Shown: in pieces, positions 31,100 to 40,900 of the stretch
Layout: each line of letters starts with the position of its first letter
How positions within the stretch are numbered: position 1 is the first letter of the stretch
Notes under the pieces: model-generated
Seen by the model: only the letters and a program-made list of their open reading frames with translations
Databases searched by the model: none
Told to the model about the DNA's origin: nothing
Made by a program: the position numbers and the translations under genes
NCBI GenBank assembly: GCA_020073445.1
Contig: JAIQFE010000010.1
Location: forward strand, 1-64,000
DNA from: Terriglobia bacterium
Lineage (GTDB): Bacteria; Acidobacteriota; Terriglobia; Bryobacterales; Bryobacteraceae
Direction of reading: 5' to 3'
DNA: 64,000 bases

Positions 31100-33700
31100 T
31101 TACTGAACGAAGGTAGTCTTCAGGTCGCGCGCCCAAACGCGCGATTGTGACGCGCGGCTACTCTTGCGTGCCCGCTTCTGCTGATACATCAGGCGGTCGG
31201 CTTCCGCCAGGAGCCGTTCCGCGTCGGCGCCGTCCGCGGGGAAGTGCGCCACTCCGACACTGGCCGAGAGAGGCTTGTCGAAGGACTGAATTCCGATGCC
31301 GGCTACCACACGCCGGAATTCCTCCACGCGCTGTTCCGCATCGGCCTGTTTGACTCCGGCGATCAGGACCACAAACTCGTCGCCGCCCATGCGCGCCACG
31401 TAATCGTATTCGCGGCAGTTCGACTTGAGCCCGGCCGCGACTTCCCGCAACAGTCGGTTGCCTTCCAGATGTCCGTAGCGGTCGTTGATCGCCTTGAGTT
31501 CGTCCAGGTCCAGCACCACCACGGTCAGCGACTGATTCGTGCGGCGCGCCCGCGATACTTCCGCGTCCAATTGCAGGAACAGGGACCGGGCGTTGGGCAG
31601 CGAGGTTAGGAAATCCGTGGTTGCCGAAGATTCCGCCTGCTGGAACCGGAGTGCGTTTTCGATGGACATGCCGATCTTGGGGGCGATCGCCATCAGAAGC
31701 CGCAGATGATCCTTGGTGAAAGCGTCCCGCTCCATGTGATACAGCGTCAGGACGCCAATCGTTCCGTTTGCGCCCTCAAGCGGCAGTGCAACCGCCGAGC
31801 GGAGCGCCGACGTCAACGTTTTGTCGTTAAGGTACGATGGCTCCACCGAAGGATTCCCGTTTACGATCGGCTTCCCGTTCTCCGCCACCCATCCGGAAAG
31901 GCCCTGACCCATCGGAATCTGGAGGGAAGAGAAGAGGCGGCAGTCTTCGCCGTTGACATATTCCGGAGTCAGCTCGTCGCCGCGCACCATCCACACCGCT
32001 AGGGAATGGTGCGGAATGATGCGCCGCAGACGAACGTCGAGGACCGAGAGAGTCTCGTCCAGGCTCAGCGAATTTCCCAGGTCCTGGGAGATTTCGAATA
32101 AGGCCTGGACTTCCTGGCGGGCCCCGGCAATCAGATTCAGGAAGTTCACCGGTTCGGCCTTGGCTATCACTGCGGCCGACCCGTTGGACGCTTCAAAGCC
32201 CGCTGCCGGCGCCAGACCGCGTTCGATTTTCACGTCTTTCGACAGGCTCGCCGACTTGGGCGCCGGGAGCTTCGCTTTGCGCTCCCACTCCACGTAGCCG
32301 TGCTCTAAAGCGTCCACCACGCGCGGATCGAATGCATGGCCGGCTTCCGACCGGACTACCTTCATGGCGTCTTCGAGGGGCATCGCACGCCGGTACTGGC
32401 GGTCCGAAGCGAGAGCATCCAGGCAGTCCACCGCCGCCAGGATGCGCGCCCCAATGGGAATCTCTTCGCCTCGGAGTCCGTTTGGGTATCCCGTGCCGTC
32501 CCATTTCTCGTGATGCGCCCGGACGATGGGAGCCACCGGATAGGGGAAGCGCACCCGCTCCAGGATCTCGGCTCCCACGATCGGGTGAATCTTCATCTTC
32601 TCGAACTCTTCCGGCGTCAGCTTGCCGGGCTTCGAGATAATGTGCTCCGGCACCGCCAGCTTTCCGATGTCGTGCAGCAGGGCGGCCGCCTGCAAAGCTT
32701 GCAGTTCGGCTTCGGTGAGGTCGAGTGAGGCAGCCAGTTCCCGAGCGTATATTTGGACCCGCTTCAGGTGGTCGTGCGTGGTGTGATCCTTGGCTTCGAT
32801 GGCCAGGGCCAGCGCTTCGATTGTCCTGAGGTGCAGGGACGCGACTTCCTCGGCGTGTTTCGTTTCCGCCTCCAGGCGATTCAAGTACAGCCGGTAGGAT
32901 CGGTAGATCAGGTAGACCACCGGGCCCGTCAACAGCATGGTGGGCCAGCCGACATAGCGTGCGGCCGTACTGACAGCCATGGCGATTCCGGCTCCGGCCA
33001 TGTAATGCGGCAAGGACCAGAAGGACGTGCATAGCCATACAGCTGCAAAGTCTCGACGCTCGGCAATCGCCGTCCACTTGGCGATCGGAGCCGTATTCAG
33101 GAGGAACAGCGCCAGTGTAGCTATCGCCAGGCGATAGGATGTGTCGATGTCGGAGAACTGGAACCACGCGGAATGGTAAACCCGTTCGGCTGCCCCGGCC
33201 GCTACGATCATCAGCGCCACCTGGAATAAGACGAACGCTGCGGGAGGCCTCTGGGGTTGATTCCAGTAGCACTGGATCAGGGCTACGCCGCAAGCCAGCA
33301 GTATGGTCTCCGAAGGTGTGAGCTCCACCAGGCCGAGCAGCACGAACAGAAACCCGAGAGGCAGCGGCTCGGTCATCCCGGGAACTCGCAGGCGTGCTCC
33401 CGCCGAGATGAGGGAGATCGAGAGGAACGCTCCAAATTTGATCAGATCCGGGGAATGCCAGTATACAGCTGAATTCGCTAATACTGCGGCCGCAACGGTC
33501 ATGACCACGGCCAGCAGGAGCCGGGCCCCGAAGGTCAGGGGACCCTGAACTGTGGTGTTCTCTGGCAGATCCGCAGCTTTGGACTCAGCACGAGAAGGTA
33601 CCTGCGACTCCTCAAGAGGCGCCTGATGGTCCTCCGGCATAGCCTGCGGTGCTAGGAACACGTCCGACACGCGCTGTCCTGAATGCAAGCTTGCGGCCAC
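31100..33700 (-). CDS. Membrane c-di-GMP enzyme with HD-GYP, GAF and GGDEF domains
   Basis: The 866-residue protein has a cytoplasmic tail, a membrane domain of about seven helices (residues 60-270), an HD-GYP phosphodiesterase (about 290-470), a GAF sensor (about 525-690) and a GGDEF diguanylate cyclase (about 695-845). Both catalytic sites look complete: HDIGK (343-347) and HHEKWDGTGYP (396-406) in HD-GYP; GGDEF (772-776) in the cyclase, with an intact inhibitory site RxxD at 763-766. It could therefore both make and break c-di-GMP, with GAF or membrane input deciding which. It is divergent from the sigma-54 activator/PilZ pair. Confidence 0.92.
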   Translation of the reverse strand: MAASLHSGQRVSDVFLAPQAMPEDHQAPLEESQVPSRAESKAADLPENTTVQGPLTFGARLLLAVVMTVAAAVLANSAVYWHSPDLIKFGAFLSISLISAGARLRVPGMTEPLPLGFLFVLLGLVELTPSETILLACGVALIQCYWNQPQRPPAAFVLFQVALMIVAAGAAERVYHSAWFQFSDIDTSYRLAIATLALFLLNTAPIAKWTAIAERRDFAAVWLCTSFWSLPHYMAGAGIAMAVSTAARYVGWPTMLLTGPVVYLIYRSYRLYLNRLEAETKHAEEVASLHLRTIEALALAIEAKDHTTHDHLKRVQIYARELAASLDLTEAELQALQAAALLHDIGKLAVPEHIISKPGKLTPEEFEKMKIHPIVGAEILERVRFPYPVAPIVRAHHEKWDGTGYPNGLRGEEIPIGARILAAVDCLDALASDRQYRRAMPLEDAMKVVRSEAGHAFDPRVVDALEHGYVEWERKAKLPAPKSASLSKDVKIERGLAPAAGFEASNGSAAVIAKAEPVNFLNLIAGARQEVQALFEISQDLGNSLSLDETLSVLDVRLRRIIPHHSLAVWMVRGDELTPEYVNGEDCRLFSSLQIPMGQGLSGWVAENGKPIVNGNPSVEPSYLNDKTLTSALRSAVALPLEGANGTIGVLTLYHMERDAFTKDHLRLLMAIAPKIGMSIENALRFQQAESSATTDFLTSLPNARSLFLQLDAEVSRARRTNQSLTVVVLDLDELKAINDRYGHLEGNRLLREVAAGLKSNCREYDYVARMGGDEFVVLIAGVKQADAEQRVEEFRRVVAGIGIQSFDKPLSASVGVAHFPADGADAERLLAEADRLMYQQKRARKSSRASQSRVWARDLKTTFVQ

Positions 33701-33857
33701 TACTTTTGCCCTTCAGTTTCTTCAAGATGGCCGGGTTGGGGCATTAGTCCGGCGACAGTATGGCACTTTCTGGCCCCCAGTTTTGCGACAAACTGACGCA
33801 GTCTTCCGGGACAATTCCGAGAGTGGGTAAGGTGTTCCGCGGAGGGCCAATGTCAGC

Positions 33858-34916
33858 GTGATTCGGCAAGATGGAAGAGACACGAACCCAATGATCACCG
33901 AAGCCCCACGATTGCCGACAGTACGAGTGCCTACGGCCGAAGCTCCCTCACAGGTGTTTCTCGGGATGACCGCGATCATCGTGAGCGAGCCGATGCAGCG
34001 GCTCATGGAACTAGTCCAGCGCGTGGCCCGATCGAGCGCCACCACGCTGGTAACCGGTGAGAGCGGTGTGGGCAAGGAGCTGGTGGCGCGGGCGGTCCAC
34101 TATCATTCGGGCCGGGCCGGCAAGCCTTGGGTCGATTTCAACTGCGCGGCGCTGCCCGAACAGCTTCTGGAGAGCGAACTATTCGGCCACGAGCGGGGCG
34201 CGTTTAGCGGAGCCGATTCCGCCAAACCGGGATTGTTCGAGCTGGCGCACCAGGGCACCATTTTCCTGGACGAAGTGGGAGAGCTGGACGCCCGGCTTCA
34301 AGTGAAGTTGCTGCGCGTGCTGGATGGCGCGCCGTACTACCGGCTGGGCGGCGTCCGGAAAGTTTCTGTGGACGTGCGCGTGGTGGCGGCCACCAACCGG
34401 GATCTGGAGCGAGCTGTGGCGCAAGGCCGCTTTCGCAGCGACTTGTTCCACCGGCTCAGCCAGTTCACGCTGCACGTGCCTCCGCTGCGGTCGCGCCCGG
34501 CCGATATCGAGCCGCTGGCGCGCCACTTTCTGGCCGAGCATTTTCCGGGGCTGGAACTGGGCCACTCGGCTGTGGGCGCGCTTCGGAATTATTCCTGGCC
34601 GGGGAACATCCGGGAATTGCGAAACGCTGTAATTCAGGCCGGCGTCATGAGCCAGGGTGGCGAGATCACAGCGCAGGATTTCCGCCTGCGGCCGTTGCCT
34701 TCGCCGATGAGCGATGCCAGCGACTACGACGATGATTCCGACGGCCTCGAAGAGGACTCGGGAAGCCTGGAAACGATGGAGCGCCGCATGATCGAGGAAG
34801 CGCTGGCAGCCACCGGCGGGCATCAGCAGAAGGCGGCTGCGCGTCTGGGAATCTCGCGGCGGACCCTCAGCCGCAAGCTCAAACTGTATGAATCCGAGCA
34901 GCGGGTGGCCCTATGA
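33858..34916 (+). CDS. Sigma-54-dependent activator without a receiver domain
   Basis: This AAA+ protein (352 residues) activates sigma-54 RNA polymerase. Walker A is GESGVGKE (67-74), Walker B IFLDE (135-139) and the sigma-54 contact loop GAFSGA (114-119), where most family members have GAFTGA. The arginine-finger and R3 segment is FRSDLFHRL. A Fis-type helix-turn-helix ends the protein (GHQQKAAARLGISRRTLSRKL). Only about 35 residues precede the AAA+ domain, so there is no input domain and control must come from elsewhere. GTG 33858 is taken as start; ATG 33891 is an alternative. Its stop overlaps the PilZ start (ATGA). Confidence 0.9.
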   Translation: MIRQDGRDTNPMITEAPRLPTVRVPTAEAPSQVFLGMTAIIVSEPMQRLMELVQRVARSSATTLVTGESGVGKELVARAVHYHSGRAGKPWVDFNCAALPEQLLESELFGHERGAFSGADSAKPGLFELAHQGTIFLDEVGELDARLQVKLLRVLDGAPYYRLGGVRKVSVDVRVVAATNRDLERAVAQGRFRSDLFHRLSQFTLHVPPLRSRPADIEPLARHFLAEHFPGLELGHSAVGALRNYSWPGNIRELRNAVIQAGVMSQGGEITAQDFRLRPLPSPMSDASDYDDDSDGLEEDSGSLETMERRMIEEALAATGGHQQKAAARLGISRRTLSRKLKLYESEQRVAL

Positions 34917-35191
34917 ACATAGCGATTCACGAGAAGCGCCGGGAGACTCGCCAGCCGGCCGAAGGGCCGGTTCTCGTGAACTTCTCCAATCCCCAGCCGA
35001 TGGAGATCCTGGGCGAACTGGTGGATGTGAGCCCCAGCGGATTCCGCATGGCCCACGCCAATCAATCGCTGCACTCCGGACAACTGGTCGGATTTTCTCA
35101 CGGCTTCGCCATCGGCACGGCCCGCGTGATGTGGAACCGCATCATGGATCACCGCGTCGAGACCGGCTTCCGCATCGTCACCACCAGATAA
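34913..35191 (+). CDS. PilZ domain protein coupled to the sigma-54 activator
   Basis: This 92-residue protein is a stand-alone PilZ domain with both c-di-GMP signatures: RRETR (RxxxR) at residues 9-13 and DVSPSGF (DxSxxG) at about 39-45. It should bind c-di-GMP. Its ATG overlaps the activator stop by 4 bp (ATGA), so the two are probably made in fixed ratio. As the activator has no input domain, the PilZ protein is a good candidate for supplying one, an inference from gene order. The divergent HD-GYP/GGDEF gene could supply the signal. Confidence 0.87.
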   Translation: MNIAIHEKRRETRQPAEGPVLVNFSNPQPMEILGELVDVSPSGFRMAHANQSLHSGQLVGFSHGFAIGTARVMWNRIMDHRVETGFRIVTTR

Positions 35192-35235
35192 CATAATAAC
35201 TGCCAGATCCACGCTTGATCCGCTAAAATTAGTGC

Positions 35236-36588
35236 GTGCCGAATCTTGAAGTGAAATGCTCGAAGGAGCTGGAGCACCTTTTCCTTGAGAACGACGGGGA
35301 GCTGCTCCGGAAACTGCATGCTCTGCTCCAGGGCCACCAATCCCTCGACCCCGTAACAGAAGAGCCCAAGAATACGATGCTGCGAAACCGCGTCGCGACC
35401 ACGCTGACGCCTTGGACGTTCTGCATCGTCGGTGACGAACCCGGCCCCAGCAAACGTGTTTCCGTCAACTTTGCGCTAGGCGACAAGCCCGATCGCAAGG
35501 GCCCCCTTGGCGATCGCTTGCGAAAAGATCTGGGGCTCGATCTCGAGGACATCATCGTCAACCATCTGTCCGAGAAATACAAGATGGAAGAGGGCCGGGA
35601 ATACACGATGGTCTCGGAGACGCGCGAGGTCAACCGGCATCACTATAACGACAAGCCTCGCAAGAAAGCGCCGGTTCGTGCGAAGAATATCGAACCCAAT
35701 CCCAAGCCCGACAAGCCTGCCTTTGAAATGCCGCCGGGGGCGATCAACACCCATTGCCACGTGAACAGCAATGGGATGACGCCTTTTCCCTGGTCGGACG
35801 ATCGAAAATACGATCCCGCGTTCGCTCCCTGGAGGAAACTGGAAGAACTCGATACGTTTCTGGGTTTCTCGGGCGAGGTGATTGTCGCAGCCACCTGCCA
35901 TGGCACTGACAACAGTTTCATGCTCAACGCTCTGAAGAAGTCGAAGGGCAGGGCATTAGGTGTTGCGTTCGTGGAGAAAACCATATCGGACCAGGAACTC
36001 ACGGATCTCGACAGAGCCGGCGTGCGCGGCGTGCGCTACAGCTACGTCAAGCGTCTGACGAATCCGCCTCCTCCCGAGGAGATGGTCGCGATGGCGAACC
36101 GGATCAAACGTCTAAAGGACGAAGGTCCGTTAAAGAATGTTTGGCATATCGATCTGTACTGTGAAGCGGCCGATCTCAAAGATCTGGAGTCACACGTCAA
36201 GGCCATTCCAGTCCCTGTCGTCTTCGATCACATGGCAGTGCCCAACATCGATAAAGGCGTCAGCGATCCCGAGTTTCAGCGCTATCTGCAGCTCTTTCGC
36301 GATAAGAAAGACTGTTATGCGAAGGTCACGTGTCCTGAACGCCTCACCGGATCGGGCAAGCCGGAGGACTGGAGTAAGGTTCTGCCGTTCGCGCGCGCCC
36401 TGGCGGAAGAATTCCCGGACCGCGTGATCACTGGCACCGATTGGCCCCATCCCAACATGAAAGAGGGACAGATGCCCAACGATGGCGAATTGCTGAATCG
36501 TTGGATCTGGGAAGTCGCAGGCAAGAACAGCGGTACGCTGAAGCGCATTGTGGTCGACAACCCGCGAAGACTTTTCAACTTCTCCTGA
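35236..36588 (+). CDS. Amidohydrolase (PDC-hydrolase-like) fused to an unknown N-terminal domain
   Basis: The C-terminal 285 residues form an amidohydrolase-2 TIM barrel like 2-pyrone-4,6-dicarboxylate hydrolase: the metal-binding THCHV (His173, His175), the strand VFDHMAVP, and the catalytic-Asp motif GTDWPHPN. The first 140 residues (LEVKCSKELEHLFLENDGELL.., with TLTPWTFCIVGDEPG and LEDIIVNHLSEKYKMEEGREY) match no family I recognise. A Lys/Pro-rich linker (about 141-165) joins them. The GTG start at 35236 lies 6 nt after TAAAAT (35224-35229), suggesting a leaderless mRNA. The substrate is unknown. Confidence 0.8.
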   Translation: MPNLEVKCSKELEHLFLENDGELLRKLHALLQGHQSLDPVTEEPKNTMLRNRVATTLTPWTFCIVGDEPGPSKRVSVNFALGDKPDRKGPLGDRLRKDLGLDLEDIIVNHLSEKYKMEEGREYTMVSETREVNRHHYNDKPRKKAPVRAKNIEPNPKPDKPAFEMPPGAINTHCHVNSNGMTPFPWSDDRKYDPAFAPWRKLEELDTFLGFSGEVIVAATCHGTDNSFMLNALKKSKGRALGVAFVEKTISDQELTDLDRAGVRGVRYSYVKRLTNPPPPEEMVAMANRIKRLKDEGPLKNVWHIDLYCEAADLKDLESHVKAIPVPVVFDHMAVPNIDKGVSDPEFQRYLQLFRDKKDCYAKVTCPERLTGSGKPEDWSKVLPFARALAEEFPDRVITGTDWPHPNMKEGQMPNDGELLNRWIWEVAGKNSGTLKRIVVDNPRRLFNFS

Positions 36589-36618
36589 CCTGCAGCATCC
36601 TGATCGATGGCGCAGCGG

Positions 36619-36664
36619 TTGACACCGCCGGCGTGGCTTCCTATACTACATTCGTAATCGAATG
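36619..36664 (+). promoter_or_regulatory. Sigma-70 promoter and overlapping operator of the PadR gene
   Basis: TTGACA (36619-36624) and TATACT (36642-36647) are 17 bp apart, close to consensus. A perfect inverted repeat CATTCG-TAAT-CGAATG (36649-36664) follows at once and includes the ATG of the PadR gene (36662-36664). The leader would be about 8 nt. The palindrome is well placed for the PadR protein to shut off its own operon. Confidence 0.85.
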
Positions 36665-37000
36665 CCGAGAACGAAAACCGATCAGGAACTTATCGACGCC
36701 GACCGGGATCTCTACTCGGGACTCATCCGGCTGCACGTGATGCATCATGCGAGCGAGGAGCCGATCTTCGGGCTCGGCATGATGGAGGAACTCGGGCGCC
36801 ACGGGTATCGGATTAGCCCGGGCAGCCTGTATCCGCTGCTACACGGCCTCGAGAAAAAAGGTTATCTGACTTCGCGCGAGAAGCGAAACGGAAAGTCCCT
36901 GCGTAAGGAGTACCGGGCGACGCCGCTGGGACGGAAAGCACTCAAGGCCGCGCGAAGCAAAGTGCTGGAGCTGCTTCGAGAATTGATCGAGGGCGAATGA
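36662..37000 (+). CDS. PadR family transcriptional regulator of the efflux operon
   Basis: PadR proteins are winged-helix repressors that often sense phenolic or drug-like ligands. The 112-residue protein has the family winged helix: ISPGSLYPLLHGLEKKGYL then KSLRKEYRATPLGRKAL. It belongs to the short form (PadR-s1), with a single C-terminal dimerisation helix. The ATG is inside the palindromic operator at 36649-36664. Its stop overlaps the TolC-like start (ATGA), and the efflux genes follow, so it very likely regulates that operon and itself. Confidence 0.92.
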   Translation: MPRTKTDQELIDADRDLYSGLIRLHVMHHASEEPIFGLGMMEELGRHGYRISPGSLYPLLHGLEKKGYLTSREKRNGKSLRKEYRATPLGRKALKAARSKVLELLRELIEGE

Positions 37001-37935
37001 CGAGGCTTCTGGCGGTACTGATGACGGCGGCGGGCCTGTCCGCGCAGGCCCAAATGACACTGTCGGAAGCGGTAGATAGCGCGGTGCGCAATTATCCTTC
37101 CGTGCGCGTGTCGCGGGAACAAATCAACGCCGCTGCGGCCGGGATTCAGCTAGCGCGAACGGCTTACCTTCCGAGAGTGGACGCGATCGCGCAAGTGAAT
37201 CGGGCCACGCGAAACAACGTCTTTGGCATGCTGCTGCCGCAGAGCGTGATCCCGTCGATCTCAGGTCCGGTGCTTGGTTCGAATAACTTCGGGACGGCCT
37301 GGGGCAGCGCGATGGGGGTGCTGGTGACCTGGGAGCCTTTCGATTTCGGTTTGCGAAAGGCGAGCGTGGATGCGAGTGCGGCGGCGCGCGCCGAGTCGGA
37401 AGCCGCCCTCAAGAAGACACAATTCGACGTGTCCGTGGCGGCCGCCGATGCTTACGTCACGCTGGTCGCGGCGCAGGAGACAGTGCGGGCCGCGCAAGCC
37501 GGATTGGATCGAGCCGAAGCCATTTCGCGGACCATTCATGCGCTGGTGCAGTTTTCGGCCTTCGACCGGGCGGCGATTCGCGCCAAGGAAGCAGGGCAAT
37601 CGGCGACGATCAGGGCGGAAACGGCTCGCTACCAGCAGATCGCGACGGATCTGACGGCTGCGTGGAATCGAGCGGTCGCGATGCTGGGAGGCGCCAGAAA
37701 CGTAGCCGCAAACACTCCGGTCCAGGTTGCTGCCGCGCGCGCGGCCACGGATCAGGCCACGGCTCGGTATCAATCGGGTCTTGGGAATATCGACGAAGTG
37801 GCGGAAGCGCAGCGGCTGCTCACGCAGTCGGAGATCGACGACGCGCTGGCCCGTCTGGGCGTGTGGCGCGGATTACTAGGAGTCGCGACGGCCGCGGGCG
37901 ACATCGGTCCATTTGTCGCGGAGGCGAGCCAGTGA
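36997..37935 (+). CDS. Shortened TolC-type outer-membrane efflux protein
   Basis: TolC-family proteins form the outer-membrane duct of tripartite pumps. This one has a signal peptide (residues 1-18) and typical segments MTLSEAVDSAVRNYPSVR, a beta-strand region with VLVTWEPFDFGLRKASVD, and coiled coils with AADAYVTLVAAQETVRAAQ and YQSGLGNIDEVAEAQRLLTQSEID. At 312 residues it is much shorter than the usual 420-480. The second half lacks the second strand region: MLGGARNVAANTPVQ runs straight into VAAARAATDQATARYQSG. An internal in-frame deletion of roughly 110 residues is likely. Whether a channel still forms is doubtful. Confidence 0.8.
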   Translation: MTRLLAVLMTAAGLSAQAQMTLSEAVDSAVRNYPSVRVSREQINAAAAGIQLARTAYLPRVDAIAQVNRATRNNVFGMLLPQSVIPSISGPVLGSNNFGTAWGSAMGVLVTWEPFDFGLRKASVDASAAARAESEAALKKTQFDVSVAAADAYVTLVAAQETVRAAQAGLDRAEAISRTIHALVQFSAFDRAAIRAKEAGQSATIRAETARYQQIATDLTAAWNRAVAMLGGARNVAANTPVQVAAARAATDQATARYQSGLGNIDEVAEAQRLLTQSEIDDALARLGVWRGLLGVATAAGDIGPFVAEASQ

Positions 37936-37948
37936 GGAGGCACAGACA

Positions 37949-40900
37949 ATGCGCCTGGTATTAGCCGCTCTCAGCAGGCCGATCACGATCGTTGTGGCTC
38001 TGGTCGCCATCGCGCTCGGAGCTTTCCTCGCGCTGCAGCGGATGGCCGTCGACATTTTTCCGAAGGGCGGCGATCCGGCGATTTACGTCGCGCAGCCCTA
38101 CGGCGGAATGGATCCCGCACAGATGGAAGGATACCTGACGTACTACTACGAGTATCACTTTCTCTACATCACCGGAATCGATCACGTCGAGAGCAAGAGT
38201 ATCCAGGGCGCGGCGCTGATGAAGCTGACGTTCTACGAAGGTACCGACATGAACCAGGCTATGTCGGAAACCATCAGCTATGTGAACCGCGCACGCGCGT
38301 TCATGCCTCCCGGAACCGTGCCGCCGTTTGTCACGCGCTTCGATGCCGGAAGCGTGCCCGTGGGACAGCTGGTTTTCAGCAGCGAGTCGCACACGCAAGG
38401 CGAGTTGCAGGATTACGCGCTGAATCGGGTTCGTCCGCTGTTTGCGACGCTACCAGGTGTGTCCGCTCCACCGCCGTTCGGCGGGAACCAGCGGACCATC
38501 GTCATCACACTCGATCCGGACAAGCTTCATCAGTATCAAATCTCACCGGATGAGGCGATCGCAGCGGTCAGTAAGGGCAGCCTTGTGATGCCGTCGGGCA
38601 ATATGTGGACCGGAACGCTCAATCGCATCGCCCGGACCAATGCCGCGCTGGGCGGCAATCTGGCCGACCTGTTGAGCATGCCCATCCGTCCCAAAGCAGG
38701 GGCCACGGTATATCTGCGTGATATCGGGACCATCGAGAACGGTACGGATTTGATCACCGCGTATGCGCACGTCAACGGAAAACGGACCGTATATATCCCC
38801 GTAACGAAGCGCTCCGATGCATCGACGTTAGCGGTCATCAACGCTGTGAAGGACGCACTCCCGAAGTTCAGGAATGCAGTGCCGCAAGACGTGGATGTGA
38901 GCCTGCAATTCGACCAGTCTCCTACGGTCACCAGCTCGATCAGCAATCTGGCAAGTGAAGGAGTGCTGGGCGCAATTCTCACCGGGCTGATGGTGTTGAT
39001 CTTTCTGCGGGACTGGCGCAGCGCCCTGGTCGTGGTCCTGAACATTCCGTTCGCGCTGCTCGCGGCCGTGATTCTTTTGTGGTTCACCGGCCAGACCATC
39101 AACATGATGACGCTGGGAGGCCTGGCGCTGGCGGTCGGAATCCTGGTGGATGAGGCGACGGTCTCGATCGAGAACATTCACACGCAGATGCGCCCCGGTA
39201 TGTCGAAGGCCCGTGCGGTTCTGGAAGCCTCGCGCCAGACCGCCGTTGCGCGTCTCCTGGCGATGCTCTGCGTTCTTGCCGTATTCGTTCCGTCGTTCTT
39301 TATGACCGGTGTGAGCCGGCAGCTCTTCGTTCCGCTCTCGCTGGCCGTTGCGTTCTCGATGATCGCGTCATACGTGCTGTCCAGCACTCTGGTTCCCGTG
39401 TTTTCCACATGGCTCCTGAAAGAAGCTCGTAGTGACCACAGAGAAGGCGCATTTGACCGCCTGCGTTCGGTCTATTCGAAGTACCTGGGCTTTGTGTTGC
39501 GATTCCGGTGGCCGGTGGCGCTCGTCTATCTTGCGGCGTCCGTCGGATTCATCTACATCATGGGGCCGCGCATGGGGACCGAGATCTTCCCGAAATCCAA
39601 GGCGTCGATCTTCAAAGTCCGGCTGCGCGCGCCTTCGGGGACCCGGGTTGAGGAAACCGAACGCATCGTACTGCGGGCGCTCAACGTGATCCAGCGCGAG
39701 GCGGGCGCGGATAAAGTGGAGATCACCAGCGATTTTGTGGGCGTCGTGCCGTCCAGTTATCCGGTCGACTTGATCCACTTATTCACCAGCGGTCCGCAGG
39801 AAGCCGTGATTCAGGTCGCGCTCAATTCCAAGGCCGGGAAAGACGAAATCAGAGGCGATCTGCTGCCGGAGCGACTACGAAAGAGCCTGCGAAGTGAGCT
39901 GCCCGCATGTCAGTTCTCGTTTGAGCCGGGCGATATCGTCGGACAGGTGATGAGCTTCGGATCCGCCACGCCGGTCGAGATCGCGGTTCTTGGGAACAGC
40001 CTGCCGGACACCAGCGCTTTCGCGCAGAAGATCCAGGCGCAGCTTGCGCCGCTGCCGTTCCTGCGTGATCTTCAGTTCGCACAGGAGCTCAGCTACCCCA
40101 CGCTCGATATCAACATCAGCCGGGAGAGGGCGGGGCAGTTCGGCCTGACGATGGCCGACGTGGTCCGCTCGGTGGTCCCGGCGACGTCATCGTCGCGATT
40201 CACGCAGCCGAACTACTGGCGCGATCCAAATTCCGGCAACGCATTCCAGATTCAGGTGGAGCTGCCGCAGTCGCGGATGCAAGGGATCGACGAAGTGGGA
40301 GACATTCCGGTGATGCAAAACGGCCGCTCCGAGCCCAGGCTGACCGACGTTGCGGTTCTCAGTCCCGGAACCATGCCGGGGTTGATCGAACGTTACAACG
40401 GCCAGCGCGTCGTCAGTCTGACGGCGAACATTCACGGGATCACCCTCGGCGAAGCGGCGACCGAGCTAAACGCGGCCGTCGCCAAAGCGGGAACTCCGCC
40501 GCGCGGGGTGACGGTGAGCTTCCGGGGCCAAATTCCGCCGCTGGCGCAAACCATCTCCGGCCTGCGAACCGGCTTGCTGCTGGCGATTCTAGTAATCTTC
40601 CTCTTGCTGGCTGCGAATTTTCAGTCAATCCGGTTGTCGCTGGCCATTATCCTGACGATTCCCGCGGCGCTCTGCGGAGTCTTGCTTATCCTCCGATTAA
40701 CGGGTACAACGTTGAACATTCAGTCGTTCATGGGCGCGATCATGGCGATCGGAATTGCCGTCGCAAACTCCATTCTGCTGGTCTCGTTCGCCGAGCGGTT
40801 CCGCCACGACGGCAGGCCGCTTCTCGAAGCCGCCCGGGAGGGTGCCACCAGCCGATTGCGCGCCATCCTGATGACGGCCGCGGCTATGGTGATTGGAATG

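Noticed and set aside
33765-33795. Possible sigma-54 promoter (TGGCAC and TGGCCC..TTTTGC) upstream of the activator gene
   Set aside because: The -12 GC is absent in the first match and one base too far away in the second.
36600-36618. Terminator between the amidohydrolase gene and the PadR promoter
   Set aside because: No stem with a T-run could be found there.
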